64,000 bases of DNA from Bordetella genomosp. 13 (GCF_002119665.1 NZ_CP021111.1:2666001-2730000); one strand, 5' to 3'. Shown: positions 18,707 to 28,559, numbered from the stretch's first letter. The notes: generated by a model from the sequence alone, not told the origin. Program-made: numbers and translations.

Positions 18707-20008
18707 ATGAAGACTCGTTTGGCCGCCCTGTTGGGCGCCACCCTGCTGTCGGCCCATGCCTTGCTGGCGCAGGCCGCCGACAAGCCGAAGGAACTCAACA
18801 TCGGCATTTCCACCTACCTGTCCGGCTCGGCCTCGGTCTTCGGCATACCGGCGCGCGACGCGGCCGACATACTCATTGCCGACCTGAATGCGGCCGGCGG
18901 CATCGACGGCGTGAAGCTGGTGCCCAGCTACATCGACGAGGGCGGCGGCGGCGAGAAACTGCTGGCCGAGTACCGGCGCCTGGCGGAGGGCGGCACCCGC
19001 GTGATGCTGTCGGCCATCTCGAGCGGCCACTGCAATATCGTCGCCCCCGTGGCCGAGGACCTGAAGGTGTTGAACGTGCTGTGGGACTGCGGCACCGAGA
19101 AGGCGCTGGAGGGCAAGAAATACAAATACGTGGTGCGCACGCAGGCCAATGCCACCACCGAGATGGTGGCCCAGGTGCTGTACCTGATGAAGGTGAAGCC
19201 CGACTTCAAGACCCTGGCCATCGTCAACCAGGACTACGCGTGGGGCCGCGACTCGCGCGACATCTTCCTGGCCGCGCTGAAGAAGTTCAAGCCGGACGTG
19301 AAGGTCGTGGCCGAGATGTTCCCCAAGTTCGGCGCGGCCGACTTCTCCACCGAGATCAGCCGCCTGCAGGCGTTGAAGCCCGACGTGATCGTGTCGACCT
19401 CGTGGGGCGGCGACCTGGACAACTTCGTGCGCCAGGCGTCGCAGCGCAACCTGTTCAGGAACTCCACCTTCGTGCTGTCCCTGGCCGAAAGCTCACTGGA
19501 ACGGCTGGGCAACGCGCTGCCCGAGGGCGTGTACGTGGGCGCCCGCGGCGACCACTACTTCCTGCATCCCGAAACCAAGGACGATCCGCAGCACCAGGCC
19601 TTCATCAAGAAGTTCCATGCCAAGACCGGCGCCTATCCCATCTACTCGGTGTATCACATGGTGCAGGCCATCCATGCCCTGAAGGCCGGCTACGAGAAGG
19701 CCATCAAGGCCAACGACGGCGCGTGGCCCACGCCGGAGCAGGTGGCCGCGGCCATGCATGACCTGGACTTCAAGGGATATGGCCGGCCGCTGAAGCTGCA
19801 TCGCGCCGATGGACAGAGCCTGGAAGCGCAGATGTTCGGTGTCACGCGCAAGAGCGATCAATACCCGTTCAAGGTCCTGGGCGACATCACCATCATCCCG
19901 GCCGAGCTGGTCACTCCGGGCCCGGAGGACACGTCCATGGCGTGGATCGAGCAGAAGCTGAAGCCCGAGGTGCTGGAGAGCGATCAGATCAAGGTGTACA
20001 AGAACTGA
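18707..20008 (+). CDS. Periplasmic ABC substrate-binding protein (Liv type)
   Basis: A 433-residue type 1 periplasmic binding protein with a Sec signal peptide (about residues 1-23, ending LLAQA|AD). The mature part begins KELNIGISTYLSGSASVFG, the usual first strand and ligand loop of the LivJ-like family. It is the last of the co-directional genes and should deliver ligand to the LivHMGF-type transporter encoded upstream. A GGAGA ribosome-binding site precedes the ATG. The length is above that of amino-acid binding LivJ proteins (about 370), and is more like those for aromatic or amide ligands. Confidence 0.92.
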   Translation: MKTRLAALLGATLLSAHALLAQAADKPKELNIGISTYLSGSASVFGIPARDAADILIADLNAAGGIDGVKLVPSYIDEGGGGEKLLAEYRRLAEGGTRVMLSAISSGHCNIVAPVAEDLKVLNVLWDCGTEKALEGKKYKYVVRTQANATTEMVAQVLYLMKVKPDFKTLAIVNQDYAWGRDSRDIFLAALKKFKPDVKVVAEMFPKFGAADFSTEISRLQALKPDVIVSTSWGGDLDNFVRQASQRNLFRNSTFVLSLAESSLERLGNALPEGVYVGARGDHYFLHPETKDDPQHQAFIKKFHAKTGAYPIYSVYHMVQAIHALKAGYEKAIKANDGAWPTPEQVAAAMHDLDFKGYGRPLKLHRADGQSLEAQMFGVTRKSDQYPFKVLGDITIIPAELVTPGPEDTSMAWIEQKLKPEVLESDQIKVYKN

Positions 20009-20186
20009 CCGGCTCGGTTCGCACCCGGCTTGTGCGCTTCGATGAGCCTCTCCGGTAGACCGCCGCCGGCCGCGCCACCGTGCCGGCCGGGACATCCGGA
20101 CCTGCGAGGACTGGCACCTGGCCGCCGGGCGCGACATGCCCGGCCGCGTGGAGGCGCCGTCGAACCTCTACAGGCTTCGGCTCCGC

Positions 20187-20342
20187 TTAACAGTTGCCCT
20201 TCTTCGCCTGCCCCGGCGGACAGAACTTCCCGCTGCCATGTCCGTAGCTCGGACTCGGGTCGACGATCACCGACCCATCGGGCGTGTGGACCGCACAGCC
20301 CCCGACAAAAAGCGCAACGGCGATGGCCGCAAGTATCTTCAT
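20187..20342 (-). CDS. Small lipoprotein, 51 aa
   Basis: A 51-residue protein with a short lipoprotein signal (MKILAAIAVALFVGGC), so Cys16 is the predicted lipidation site. The mature part is 36 residues with a Gly/Pro/Ser-rich stretch and two more cysteines (FCPPGQAKKGNC). An AGAGGTG ribosome-binding site lies upstream of the ATG at 20342. I recognise no specific function; small lipoproteins of this sort are common in Burkholderiales. Confidence 0.7.
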   Translation of the reverse strand: MKILAAIAVALFVGGCAVHTPDGSVIVDPSPSYGHGSGKFCPPGQAKKGNC

Positions 20343-20514
20343 GGCTAGGCACCTCTGGAAAAGGGGCCCCAGTGTATCCGCCGGTATCCGCCATGGGGGC
20401 ATAGCCATGTAACCAGATGGAAATGCCGGCGCGTACGAGCTCCTGCGAGCCGCGTTCCGATATACATCGCGTCACCGAATGGCCCGCCAGGCGCGGCCGT
20501 ACACCGGCCCGTCC

Positions 20515-21534
20515 TCATTTCCCTTGTTGCAATCTCTTCACCAGATCCGCATGCACAGCCGGAGCATCGGCGAACCCCTTCGAGACCAGGTCGGCCAGGT
20601 ACCGGTCCGTGACCGGCTGCAGGCCGGCCTGCCAGCCGCGCAGCTCCTCGGCGTTCAGGCGCACGATCTCGTGGTCGGGAGCGTGGGCGCCGTCGTAAAA
20701 GGGCTTGTCCCACTTGTCCCACAGGCCGCCGAATTGCCCCACCAGGGCGGCGCCGGACATCTCGTCGATGGCTCGCTTCACGTCCGCCGGAAGCGACTCG
20801 TAGCGCTGCCTGTTCATCACGATGAAAAATGCCGACGCATAGAACGGCACCGCGGTGTGCTGCTTCATCTGGTCGTTGAATCCCGGAATCGGCGTGCCCC
20901 AGTTGGTGACGATGCCGTCGAGCTTGTCGGCCTTCAGCGCGGTGATGATCTCGTCCGGCTGAAGCACCATGGGCACGGCGCCCACCGATTCCAGCGCCAC
21001 CGACACGGTTCTGTTCGGCACCCGCAGCCGCAGTCCCTTCAGGTCTGCCAGCGTCCTGACACGCGTATGCTTCGTGTGCACCAGCCCAGGGTTGTGCACG
21101 AACAGGGCCAGCAGCTTGAAGTCCTTGTACTCCTCCGCCAGGACGCCTTTTTCATACAGGTCCCACAGGGCCTTCGACCCCCTGTCGGCATCGGGCACCA
21201 CGAACGGCAGCTCGATCACGGAACTGCGCATGAAGCGGTCGCCCTCCGCGCCGCGCAGGCCCAGCGCGATGTCCACCGTTCCGGCCTGCACCTGGCTGGC
21301 CTGCTTGCGCACGTCGCCCAGCGGCGAACTGTTGTTGAGCACCTCGACCTGGACCTTGCCGTTGGTCCTGGCTTCCAGCTGCCGGGCCCAGGGCTCCACC
21401 AGGTCCACCTGAAAGAAACTGGCCGGCCCAAGGAAATGGGCGAATGTGATCTTCACCGGCTGCGCCGATGCAGGGACGGCGGCAGTGCAGCATGCTGCGG
21501 CGAACAGCAGGATGAGGGTCTTCAATCGGGACAT
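20515..21534 (-). CDS. TRAP transporter substrate-binding protein, DctP family
   Basis: A 339-residue periplasmic binding protein with a Sec signal peptide (about residues 1-24, ending VPASA). The DctP fold is indicated by KITFAHFLGPASFF at the mature N-terminus, the RTLADLKGLRLRVPNR segment carrying the conserved carboxylate-binding arginine, and DGIVTNWGTPI. No DctQ or DctM membrane subunit is encoded next to it, so it either uses a distant permease or acts otherwise. The cyclase-family gene lies 91 bp upstream on the same strand and is probably in the same operon. Confidence 0.92.
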   Translation of the reverse strand: MSRLKTLILLFAAACCTAAVPASAQPVKITFAHFLGPASFFQVDLVEPWARQLEARTNGKVQVEVLNNSSPLGDVRKQASQVQAGTVDIALGLRGAEGDRFMRSSVIELPFVVPDADRGSKALWDLYEKGVLAEEYKDFKLLALFVHNPGLVHTKHTRVRTLADLKGLRLRVPNRTVSVALESVGAVPMVLQPDEIITALKADKLDGIVTNWGTPIPGFNDQMKQHTAVPFYASAFFIVMNRQRYESLPADVKRAIDEMSGAALVGQFGGLWDKWDKPFYDGAHAPDHEIVRLNAEELRGWQAGLQPVTDRYLADLVSKGFADAPAVHADLVKRLQQGK

Positions 21535-21625
21535 GGGCGTAGCGCTCCTGGACTTGATGTATCCATCGATAGGGACTGCGGAAACCGGAAACGGGCTGCA
21601 GTCTTGCGCAGCAGCCGCGGCGTGT

Positions 21626-22408
21626 TCACGACACCAGCGCGATAACGCGCAGCGGGCTGCCCGACCCGCCCTTGATCTTCAGCGGCGACGCAATCACCAG
21701 GGCGCCCGTGGCGGGAAGCTGGTCCAGGTTGGCGAGGCATTGAAGCCCGTACTTGTTGGCGCCGTGCATCAAGGTATGGCACGGGTAAGGCAGCGGCCAC
21801 GAGAACGACTGGCCCGCATCGGTATTGATGGTCTCCACGCCGAAGCCCAGCACGTCGCGCTCATGGATCAGGAACTCGATGGCGGCCTGCGAGGGGCCTG
21901 GCGTGTGCGCGCCGTCCTCGCGCATGCCGACGAAGGCATCCGGATCGCTCACCTTCTTCGACCAGTCGGTTCGGAACAGCACCCACGCCTGCGCGGGAAT
22001 CCGGCCATGATCGGCTTCCCATGCCTTCAGGTATTCCACGGACAGCACCCAGTCCGGGTCGCGCGAGACGGACTCGACCGCATCGATCACCACGGCCGGC
22101 GCCACGAACCGCGCCGCGGGAATCGAATCGACGGTGTTGTCGGGATGCGCACGGCCGGTCACCCAGTGCACCGGCGCATCGAAATGCGTGCCGAAGTGCT
22201 CTCCACAGGAAAAGTTGTTCATGTACCAGGCCGGTCCGGCCTCGTCGTAGCACGAGATGCGCTCGAGCCTGAACGGCTTCACCTGGCCAAACTGCGCAGG
22301 CAGCTGCAGCGCGGGAAAATCCTCGGACAAGGTCTGGGTAAGGTCGACGACCCTCACCTTTCCCTCGGAAAGGGACGCCGCGAGGTCCGCAAGCAATGCA
22401 TTCGACAT
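21626..22408 (-). CDS. Cyclase family protein (kynurenine formamidase-like hydrolase)
   Basis: A 260-residue metal-dependent hydrolase of the cyclase/KynB superfamily. The hallmark HFGTHFDAPVHW is present, with the preceding DLTQTLSEDFPAL typical of the N-terminus. Members hydrolyse amide or lactone bonds such as N-formylkynurenine or isatin. The start at 22408 is preferred because AGGAG lies 9 bp upstream; an ATG two codons earlier is too close to it. With the TRAP binding protein downstream and a divergent AraC regulator it forms a small catabolic unit; the substrate is unknown. Confidence 0.88.
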   Translation of the reverse strand: MSNALLADLAASLSEGKVRVVDLTQTLSEDFPALQLPAQFGQVKPFRLERISCYDEAGPAWYMNNFSCGEHFGTHFDAPVHWVTGRAHPDNTVDSIPAARFVAPAVVIDAVESVSRDPDWVLSVEYLKAWEADHGRIPAQAWVLFRTDWSKKVSDPDAFVGMREDGAHTPGPSQAAIEFLIHERDVLGFGVETINTDAGQSFSWPLPYPCHTLMHGANKYGLQCLANLDQLPATGALVIASPLKIKGGSGSPLRVIALVS

Positions 22409-22628
22409 GATCATCCGCTCCTGGCGGCAGGTTCGCACCGCCGTACACGGCTACTGTCACGCTCGCGCGCGCGCCGGTCAATGCCCCGGCAACCTCGACA
22501 GCGCACTTCATGCAGGACGGGGACAGGCGTTGCAGGAATCGGATAGCGGCACGGGCGCGGGTTTTCATCCATTGAAAATCCCTGCGGCAGGCATAGGATT
22601 GCCACGCACTCCAAGCATACGGGCCAAC

Positions 22629-23669
22629 ATGCTTATCGCGACGCCAGACACCGCCTCGACGCCGCCGGAGCATCCGGAATGGACCGGCGTTATCGACGTC
22701 GACAGCCGTCTCTTGCAGCGCGACCTTCAGCTCTTCGCATCCACCGACATCGACGAAGTCCGTGCCCTGGTCGGCCGGGTGATCAAGCCGCACCAGCTGT
22801 CGCTGGTGGGCGGCGGCGGGCGCCTGGACGCCCGCATGCATCACAGTTCGCTGGCCGGTCTCGAGATCAGCCGCCTGACGTACGGCCCGGCCGTTCGCAT
22901 CCAGCGCACCACTCACCTGAACGACTTCTTCCTGGTGCAGATGCCGCTGAACGGCGCGACCGCCGTGCAGAGCGGAGCGCGCCGCTTCGATGCCTCCACG
23001 CGGCTGGCATCCGTGCTGAATCCCCAAGAAGACGTGCGCATGGACTGGAGCCCGGGCAGCGATCTGCTGATGCTGCGACTGTCGAAGTCGCTGGTAGAGC
23101 GTCGCCTGGCATCGCATATCGGCCAGGCACTGGACCGCCCGCTGGAATTCGAACTCGATTTCGACTGGAAGAACGACCCCGCCTGGTTGAACTTCGTGTC
23201 GTACCTTGCCGCCTCGGCCCCGTATTTCGCAGCCTACGGGCAACACCCGATGATGGCGGACCAGCTCGAACAGATGGCCGCCGGGCTGCTGCTGTCCTGC
23301 CACAGGCACAACTATTCGGGCTGCACTCGCGACCGCGGCGCGCGCGTACTGCCCAGGCACGTCAGGCGAGCCCAGGAATACCTGCACACCCATGCCCACG
23401 AGCCCATCAACGCCGACCGCATCGCCGAGAACGCGGGCGTCAGCGTGCGCAGCCTGTATCTGGGCTTCAAGGATTTCCTGGGAACGAGCCCGATGCAGTA
23501 TCTGCGGGACTATCGGCTGGAGAAGGCGCGGGCCGAGCTGAGGAATCCCTCGAGCGCAAGCATCGCGCGGGTCGCGCAGCGCTGGGGCTTCACGCACATG
23601 GGGCGGTTCAGCGCGGAGTACAAGCGAAAGTTCGGAGAGTCGCCGAGCGAGACGCTGCGGCGGGCGTGA
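22629..23669 (+). CDS. AraC family transcriptional regulator
   Basis: A 346-residue regulator. The N-terminal 200 residues resemble the AraC-binding-like domain of AraC_binding_2 type (YGPAVRIQRT...FFLVQMPLNG). The C-terminal AraC/XylS DNA-binding domain (about residues 245-345) has two helix-turn-helix units: NADRIAENAGVSVRSLYLGF and SIARVAQRWGFTHMGRFSAEY. It is divergent from the cyclase/DctP operon with 220 bp between the starts, so it probably controls that operon. The ATG at 22629 gives a family-typical length; upstream in-frame starts would add non-homologous residues. Confidence 0.92.
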   Translation: MLIATPDTASTPPEHPEWTGVIDVDSRLLQRDLQLFASTDIDEVRALVGRVIKPHQLSLVGGGGRLDARMHHSSLAGLEISRLTYGPAVRIQRTTHLNDFFLVQMPLNGATAVQSGARRFDASTRLASVLNPQEDVRMDWSPGSDLLMLRLSKSLVERRLASHIGQALDRPLEFELDFDWKNDPAWLNFVSYLAASAPYFAAYGQHPMMADQLEQMAAGLLLSCHRHNYSGCTRDRGARVLPRHVRRAQEYLHTHAHEPINADRIAENAGVSVRSLYLGFKDFLGTSPMQYLRDYRLEKARAELRNPSSASIARVAQRWGFTHMGRFSAEYKRKFGESPSETLRRA

Positions 23670-23747
23670 AGCCGCTGGTCGGCAAAGGCGCGCCCCGGCA
23701 TGTGGGTTAAAGTCGGCGTCCCCAAGGAAACACAATCGGAGAACCCC

Positions 23748-23990
23748 ATGTCGAACCAGGGCGTCGATGTCACAACCTATGCCGGAAACACCATCGCCGA
23801 CGTCACGGCCTTGGGGCTGCTGATGTTCCTGGTGACGAAGGACAAAAGCACCCTGGAGATGGCCAACAAGACCATGCATTCGATGCTGGCAAGCATTTAC
23901 CAGGATGATCGTGCGCCGGAGGCGCTGAAGAACCAGATCCGCACGCGAATCGATTCGATCACGGAGATCGCGTTGCAGCAGTGCAAATGA
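23748..23990 (+). CDS. Hypothetical protein, 80 aa
   Basis: An 80-residue protein starting MSNQGVDVTTYAGNTIAD, with one hydrophobic stretch (VTALGLLMFLVT) followed by a helical C-terminal half. I recognise no family. CGGAGA before the ATG at 23748 is an acceptable ribosome-binding site. It is the last gene before the presumed left edge of the copper island and its base composition is closer to the core genes, so it probably belongs to the core chromosome. Confidence 0.6.
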   Translation: MSNQGVDVTTYAGNTIADVTALGLLMFLVTKDKSTLEMANKTMHSMLASIYQDDRAPEALKNQIRTRIDSITEIALQQCK

Positions 23991-23999
23991 CGAGGCAAT

Positions 24000-24396
24000 C
24001 CTGGCTCGGGATGTTCAGGCTCGGCCGGGCCGGATTCGAACCGGGTTGACGCCATCGCTCTTTCAATGCCAGGCGATCGACCAGTCTCCGCACACTACAC
24101 GAATCGGTTCAATTGCGGCTGGCCTTCCAGCTGCCAGCGCGAGGGCATCGATGATCGAGCGCGTGGCACCTCTTCTCTTTTATGTCTCGCCATCAATGGA
24201 TCCGCTCGGGAACGCAACATGAACTACGCCTGGATTCTGTTCGCCAGCTGTAGCACTTCCTCGTGGGACGATTCCATCCGCCGTGGTCCATACCTACCTC
24301 CGCTCGATCGCTGGTTCGATCACGGTAGAGCTTTCCATCATTGAAAAGGCAAGGTGTATACAAGGCCCAACATGGCACGGCGCGAGCCCCGCCGTG
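24000..24396. other. Gene-free stretch at the presumed left island edge
   Basis: About 400 bp without a convincing gene. It contains a T-arm-like sequence (GGATTCGAACCGG near 24033) that does not fold into a full tRNA with its flanks on either strand. Short open frames here lack ribosome-binding sites and known motifs. It may be degenerate sequence left by insertion of the copper island. Confidence 0.4.
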
Positions 24397-24870
24397 CTAC
24401 AGGTAATTCTGGTAAAGGCGCGCGGCGCCTCCGAGCTCGATGACATAGACGCTGTACGGAAGGCGGCGCCCGCCGTACTCAGGCCCGTCCATGCCGGGCG
24501 CGCCCAAGGGCATGCCAGGTACGGCGAGACCAATGGCGGCGGGACGCTCCCGGAGCAAGCGACGGATCTCCGCCGCCGGCACGTGGCCCTCCAGGGCGTA
24601 CCCCTCGATCTGGGCGGAATGGCATGACGCATAATTGTCCGGGATGCCGTTGCGCTGACGGACGACAGAGGTATCCCGAACGTCGTGCACCGTGACCGCG
24701 AACCCGTTGTCTTGCAGGTGCTTGGCCCAGCCCTTGCAACAGCCGCAGTCGGGCGTTTTCCAAACCGATATCTGGCCGGCACCGCCCGCCAATGCCCAGA
24801 CAGGCGCACAAGCCAGGGCCGCCAGCAAGGCGCGGCGCGTGTGACGGCGGGTTTCTGGCGTGTGGAGCAT
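24397..24870 (-). CDS. DUF411 family copper-associated protein
   Basis: A 157-residue exported protein of the DUF411 family, which is regularly found in copper and silver resistance loci. The N-terminus is a cleavable signal ([19 protein letters not shown]). The mature part carries [12 protein letters not shown] with a CxCC metal-binding motif, a later cysteine in NYASCHSAQ, and [12 protein letters not shown] with conserved methionines. It probably binds copper in the periplasm. It is divergent from copRS with 138 bp between the starts, and that region contains a perfect 7-4-7 palindrome. Confidence 0.88.
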   Translation of the reverse strand: MLHTPETRRHTRRALLAALACAPVWALAGGAGQISVWKTPDCGCCKGWAKHLQDNGFAVTVHDVRDTSVVRQRNGIPDNYASCHSAQIEGYALEGHVPAAEIRRLLRERPAAIGLAVPGMPLGAPGMDGPEYGGRRLPYSVYVIELGGAARLYQNYL

Positions 24871-24970
24871 GCTGATGGCTTCCTTGTGTATGTCGCCCAG
24901 CGCTTACGATGCCACCGCGGTCAGGGCGCAAGCAGGACCCGGCCCCATGCAAAGGACCGGCCGTGGTGCG

Positions 24971-24988
24971 GGATAATGGCGATTATCC
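24971..24988. promoter_or_regulatory. Palindromic operator candidate upstream of copR
   Basis: The sequence GGATAATGGCGATTATCC is a perfect inverted repeat with 7-base arms and a 4-base spacer. It ends 20 bp before the copR ATG in the space shared with the divergent DUF411 gene. Position and symmetry suggest a binding site for a dimeric regulator, CopR itself or a separate repressor, that governs one or both genes. Confidence 0.5.
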
Positions 24989-25008
24989 CCCTTCCCGCCT
25001 GGCGCATC

Positions 25009-25683
25009 ATGCGGCTGCTCATCATTGAAGACGAACACAAGCTTGCCGATCACCTGCAGAAAGGTCTGTCCGAGCAGAACTACGAGGTGACCGTCGCGCG
25101 TGACGGCCTGTCCGGGCGCCGCATGGCGCTTGCCGGCGACCATGACCTCATCATCCTGGACGTGATGCTGCCAGGGCTTGACGGCTTCGGGATTCTGGCC
25201 CAGGTGCGCCAAGCGGGCAATACGCCGGTGCTTATGCTGACGGCGCGCGACAAGGTCGAGGACCGCGTGAGGGGGTTGGAAGGCGGCGCGGACGATTACC
25301 TAGTCAAACCCTTCGCGTTCTCGGAACTGCTCGCTCGCGTGCATGCACTGCTGCGCCGCGGGCGCAGCCACGAGGCGACCTTGCTAAAACTGGCAGACCT
25401 CGAGCTGGACGTGGTGCGCAGAAAGGCGCAGCGCGGCGGCACTCGCCTCGACCTGACCGTCAAGGAATACATGCTGCTTTCCCTCATGTTGCGCCGCCAA
25501 GGCGAGGTGGTATCGCGCGCCACGCTCGCCGAGCAGGTATGGGACATGCATTTTGACAGCGACACGAATGTGATCGAAGTGGCCGTCCGCAGGCTGCGTG
25601 CCAAGCTGGATGACCCGTTCGAGGTCAAACTCCTGCATACCGTACGCGGCCAGGGCTATGTACTGAAGCGTGGTCACACATGA
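25009..25683 (+). CDS. copR: Copper response regulator, OmpR family (CopR/CusR-like)
   Basis: A 224-residue OmpR/PhoB-type regulator. The receiver domain (about 1-115) has the phosphoacceptor D51 in [10 protein letters not shown], acidic residues E7/D8, and the conserved Lys in LVKPF. The C-terminal winged-helix domain (about 125-220) ends with the family-typical [17 protein letters not shown] and TVRGQGYVL. It is most like the heavy-metal regulators CopR/CusR. The histidine-kinase gene overlaps its stop (ATGA at 25680). It is expected to activate the copABCD operon, transcribed towards it from 31.35 kb. Confidence 0.9.
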   Translation: MRLLIIEDEHKLADHLQKGLSEQNYEVTVARDGLSGRRMALAGDHDLIILDVMLPGLDGFGILAQVRQAGNTPVLMLTARDKVEDRVRGLEGGADDYLVKPFAFSELLARVHALLRRGRSHEATLLKLADLELDVVRRKAQRGGTRLDLTVKEYMLLSLMLRRQGEVVSRATLAEQVWDMHFDSDTNVIEVAVRRLRAKLDDPFEVKLLHTVRGQGYVLKRGHT

Positions 25684-27116
25684 AGGGGCCTCACCTCACG
25701 TCCATCCGGCGTCGTCTGACTCTCCTTCTTGCAGCCATCGCGCTCGTCGTGTCCAGCGTAGCCGGCTATACCCTTTTTCTGGCGCTCAAGTACGAGGTCC
25801 AGCGCCGGGAAATGGCTGAAGTCGCCGGCAAGCTAGACCTGATCGATCACCTGATCGGAATGCAAACTACGCTCGAAGGCCTTGCTGCACTCACAGGCAC
25901 CTTAGACAACATCCTGGTGGGCCACCCCACTCTGAAAGTCTGGCTCGTCGATACGAGCGGCGGCGTCCTGTATGGCGACGCGCCGCCGCATTTGATACAG
26001 CACATGCAGGGTCGCGCGGTCCTGCTAGAGACCGTCACCGGAACTCGGATGCGGGCATTGCAAGTGCCCGTGAGGACTCAAGCTGTGCCGGACGCCCTGC
26101 TTACGGTCGCCATTGACACGCAACCCAGCGCGGAATTTCTCTATGGCTTTGCTTCGGTGCTCGTTGCTATCTGCATATTCTGGATAGGGGCCTCCGCACT
26201 ACTGGCTGCCTGGGCGGTTAGGCGCAGCCTGGCACCCGTACACCGGCTTTCGCATCAGGCCGCGCGCATCCAACCCGACCACCTGGACCTGCGTCTACCC
26301 GTGCAAGGAATTGATCGGGAATTGCGCGAGCTGTCCGTGGCCTTTAACAGCACCCTGGACCGTCTGCAGGCTGCATATCGGCAGCTGGAAGGTTTTAATG
26401 CCGATGTGGCTCACGAGCTGCGCACCCCGTTGGCCACGCTCATCAATGGAACCGAGATCGTCCTGGCTTCGGACCGTTCCAACGAAGAGCTGCGCGACGT
26501 GTTGGAGTCCAACCTGGAAGAGCTGGTGGGCCTGAAAGCGCTCATCAATGACATGCTCTTTCTTTCGCGTGCGGACGGCGGCGAGCTCGCCCGCGACGTG
26601 CATGAGCTCGAGATGCAGGACGAGATCCGCCATGTCGCGGACTATCATGAAGCGGCCCTACAAGAGGCGCGGCTGAGTTTACGCCAGGCGGGAAATGCGC
26701 GGGTTCCGGCAAACCCCCGTTTGCTGCGTCGCGCCCTGTCGAACCTCATCTCTAATGCCATCAAGGCCTCCCCCGCCGGCGCCACACTGGAGGTGGCCTG
26801 CATCGAATCATTGACGGATGTCGAGGTTCGGGTAGTCAACCCCGGGGCGGCCATCCCGCCTCACGCCCTGCCCAGAATCTTCGACCGCTTCTATCGCGTG
26901 GACGACGCTCGCACCCACCGCTCCGAGGGACACGGGCTGGGCTTGGCGATAGTTCGTGCCATTGCGCAGATGCATGGCGGCCGCGTCTTCGCGCTGTCCG
27001 AAGGTGGCCGTACCATTATCGGATTTACGTTATCGCGCATTCGACCAACCGAGCGGCTGCCCCCCCAGCGAAGTGAACGGGATGGTGCGAACGCCGTGGC
27101 GCGGCCACGAAGCTGA
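25680..27116 (+). CDS. copS: Copper sensor histidine kinase (CopS/CusS-like)
   Basis: A 478-residue membrane sensor kinase. Two membrane segments (about 15-35 and 155-180) flank a periplasmic sensor of about 125 residues. A HAMP linker follows, then the H-box [13 protein letters not shown] with phosphorylated H245, the N-box [12 protein letters not shown], and the G-boxes [12 protein letters not shown] and [18 protein letters not shown]. The order matches the heavy-metal sensor kinase family. The ATG overlaps the copR stop. It faces the copABCD operon, whose last gene ends 112 bp away. Confidence 0.9.
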   Translation: MKGPHLTSIRRRLTLLLAAIALVVSSVAGYTLFLALKYEVQRREMAEVAGKLDLIDHLIGMQTTLEGLAALTGTLDNILVGHPTLKVWLVDTSGGVLYGDAPPHLIQHMQGRAVLLETVTGTRMRALQVPVRTQAVPDALLTVAIDTQPSAEFLYGFASVLVAICIFWIGASALLAAWAVRRSLAPVHRLSHQAARIQPDHLDLRLPVQGIDRELRELSVAFNSTLDRLQAAYRQLEGFNADVAHELRTPLATLINGTEIVLASDRSNEELRDVLESNLEELVGLKALINDMLFLSRADGGELARDVHELEMQDEIRHVADYHEAALQEARLSLRQAGNARVPANPRLLRRALSNLISNAIKASPAGATLEVACIESLTDVEVRVVNPGAAIPPHALPRIFDRFYRVDDARTHRSEGHGLGLAIVRAIAQMHGGRVFALSEGGRTIIGFTLSRIRPTERLPPQRSERDGANAVARPRS

Positions 27117-27227
27117 CATTTCCGTAATAAAACAGCACCTTTCATGCCCCAATCGAAGGTATGGCGCGTGCTGCTTTCCTGCCGCTTTCCGGCGCCGGCA
27201 TCGGCGCCACCCGCGCCCGCCGACTAC

Positions 27228-28172
27228 CTAGGGCAATTGCGCCGTTATGCCCTGGGATGGGTCCAGCGTACCGAGCCACGCCACGGCGGCCAAGATCGAG
27301 ATCGCGGCGCTCGTTTCCAGCACGAGACTCCTTCGCAGGCCTGACAGCGCTGCGGTTGGCTGCCCGTTCGCGATGCCTCGCTCCAGCATCGGCGTGAGGT
27401 GATAGCGGTTTGCCGCCGCGAGGCTCAGCATGAACGCAAAGAGGCCGAGTTTTCCAAGCAGCAGTAGACCGTACTGAGTCGAGAGCAACCCCGCAAGCTG
27501 CACGCCGGCAACCAGGCAATAATTCGCCACGCCCGTTGCCACCAGCGCGAGAACGATCCCGGTACCGATCCACGCGAAGCCGGACAAGCCCTGGTGCAAC
27601 AGGCGCAGGTGGCCGGGTGACTCCAGTCGACCGGGGCGCAATAGCAGTGCAAATATCACCAAGGCGCCAATCCAGCCGGCGGAGGCGATCAGGTGAACGA
27701 TGTCGGCCGTGAAATGGACATACCGGAGTATGCCCTCGTCCATCGCCCCGTGGCCGCTCCAGGCCACCGTCGCGAGCGACACGAGTCCTAGCGCGGCAGC
27801 GATCTTCATCGGTCCCGCTGCCTGAATACGACCGAACAACGCGACCAGCGCGATAAGCAGCAACGCCACAATGCGCGCAGCCCACGCGATCCCGGCGTCA
27901 GTGCCAGTAATCATCGTGGAAAAAACCTGGCGGTCCAGTTCACGGATCCCGGAAGCGCCACTCATGACCATGGCGAGCATCACCATATGGCATAGCGAAA
28001 CTGCCAGCCCAATGCCCGCCAATGCGATCAGCAGCCAACGCAGTCCGATAGCAGCGGCGACCTGGGGCGCATCCTTGCGGAATCCGACTATGCCGATCAG
28101 CGGCAGGCCCGCAAGCAGTGTGAGGTCTAGGTATAGCGCAAAACGAATCGAGACATTAAGGCCTTCCTCCAC
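27228..28172 (-). CDS. copD: Copper resistance membrane protein CopD
   Basis: A 314-residue inner-membrane protein with about eight hydrophobic segments, matching the CopD family, which works with CopC in moving copper across the inner membrane. GWIGALVIFALLLRPG and VHFTADIVHLIASAGWIG contain the histidine/membrane motifs of the family. The frame starts at a GTG at 28172, directly after the copC stop; no ATG is available in frame near the N-terminus (LNVSIRFALYLDL), so the exact start is uncertain. It is the last gene of copABCD. Confidence 0.88.
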   Translation of the reverse strand: MEEGLNVSIRFALYLDLTLLAGLPLIGIVGFRKDAPQVAAAIGLRWLLIALAGIGLAVSLCHMVMLAMVMSGASGIRELDRQVFSTMITGTDAGIAWAARIVALLLIALVALFGRIQAAGPMKIAAALGLVSLATVAWSGHGAMDEGILRYVHFTADIVHLIASAGWIGALVIFALLLRPGRLESPGHLRLLHQGLSGFAWIGTGIVLALVATGVANYCLVAGVQLAGLLSTQYGLLLLGKLGLFAFMLSLAAANRYHLTPMLERGIANGQPTAALSGLRRSLVLETSAAISILAAVAWLGTLDPSQGITAQLP

Positions 28173-28559
28173 CTACTTCACCTGGAAGGAAAAGTTCCCG
28201 GTGACCGGGTGCGTATCCGACGACACCGCGCGCCACTCGACGCGATACGTCCCGGGTGCCAAAGGCCGGGCAGGGGTGATAACCATCACCTTCGGGTCGT
28301 CACTACCCGAGATCCGAGATTCGATGGCCATTGGTGCATGGGCGCCCATGCCGGGCATTGCCGTCATCACCAGCTTGGCGCCCGAGAACTGACGCACGAG
28401 CGACTCCGAGAAATGCAGCTCGATCTGCTTGGGCGCCGGGCCTTGGGCTTGTGCTTGCGGCACCGTCGATACGAGTTTGGGGTGGGCCTGCGCCGGACCA
28501 CCGACGATCAGGCCTGCGATGAGCGCAGCGGCGCTATAGGTGGTACGAACGAAAGTCAT
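28173..28559 (-). CDS. copC: Periplasmic copper-binding protein CopC
   Basis: A 128-residue periplasmic protein with a signal peptide ending GGPAQA, so the mature protein begins AHPKLVSTVP. The N-terminal His and the later DTHPVTGNFSFQV are the Cu(II)-site elements of CopC. KLVMTAMPGMGAHAPM is a Met-rich Cu(I)-type patch, although shorter than in Pseudomonas CopC. It directly precedes copD without an intergenic gap, which fits their joint role. The copB gene ends 97 bp upstream. Confidence 0.92.
   Translation of the reverse strand: MTFVRTTYSAAALIAGLIVGGPAQAHPKLVSTVPQAQAQGPAPKQIELHFSESLVRQFSGAKLVMTAMPGMGAHAPMAIESRISGSDDPKVMVITPARPLAPGTYRVEWRAVSSDTHPVTGNFSFQVK

Noticed and set aside
24010..24100. 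tRNA-like sequence with a T-arm pattern
   Set aside because: Only a T-loop with four to five stem pairs can be drawn; acceptor and anticodon stems do not form on either strand, so it is not called as a tRNA.
24066..24344. 92-codon frame in the gap at the left island edge
   Set aside because: No ribosome-binding site, no recognisable motif and an irregular composition.
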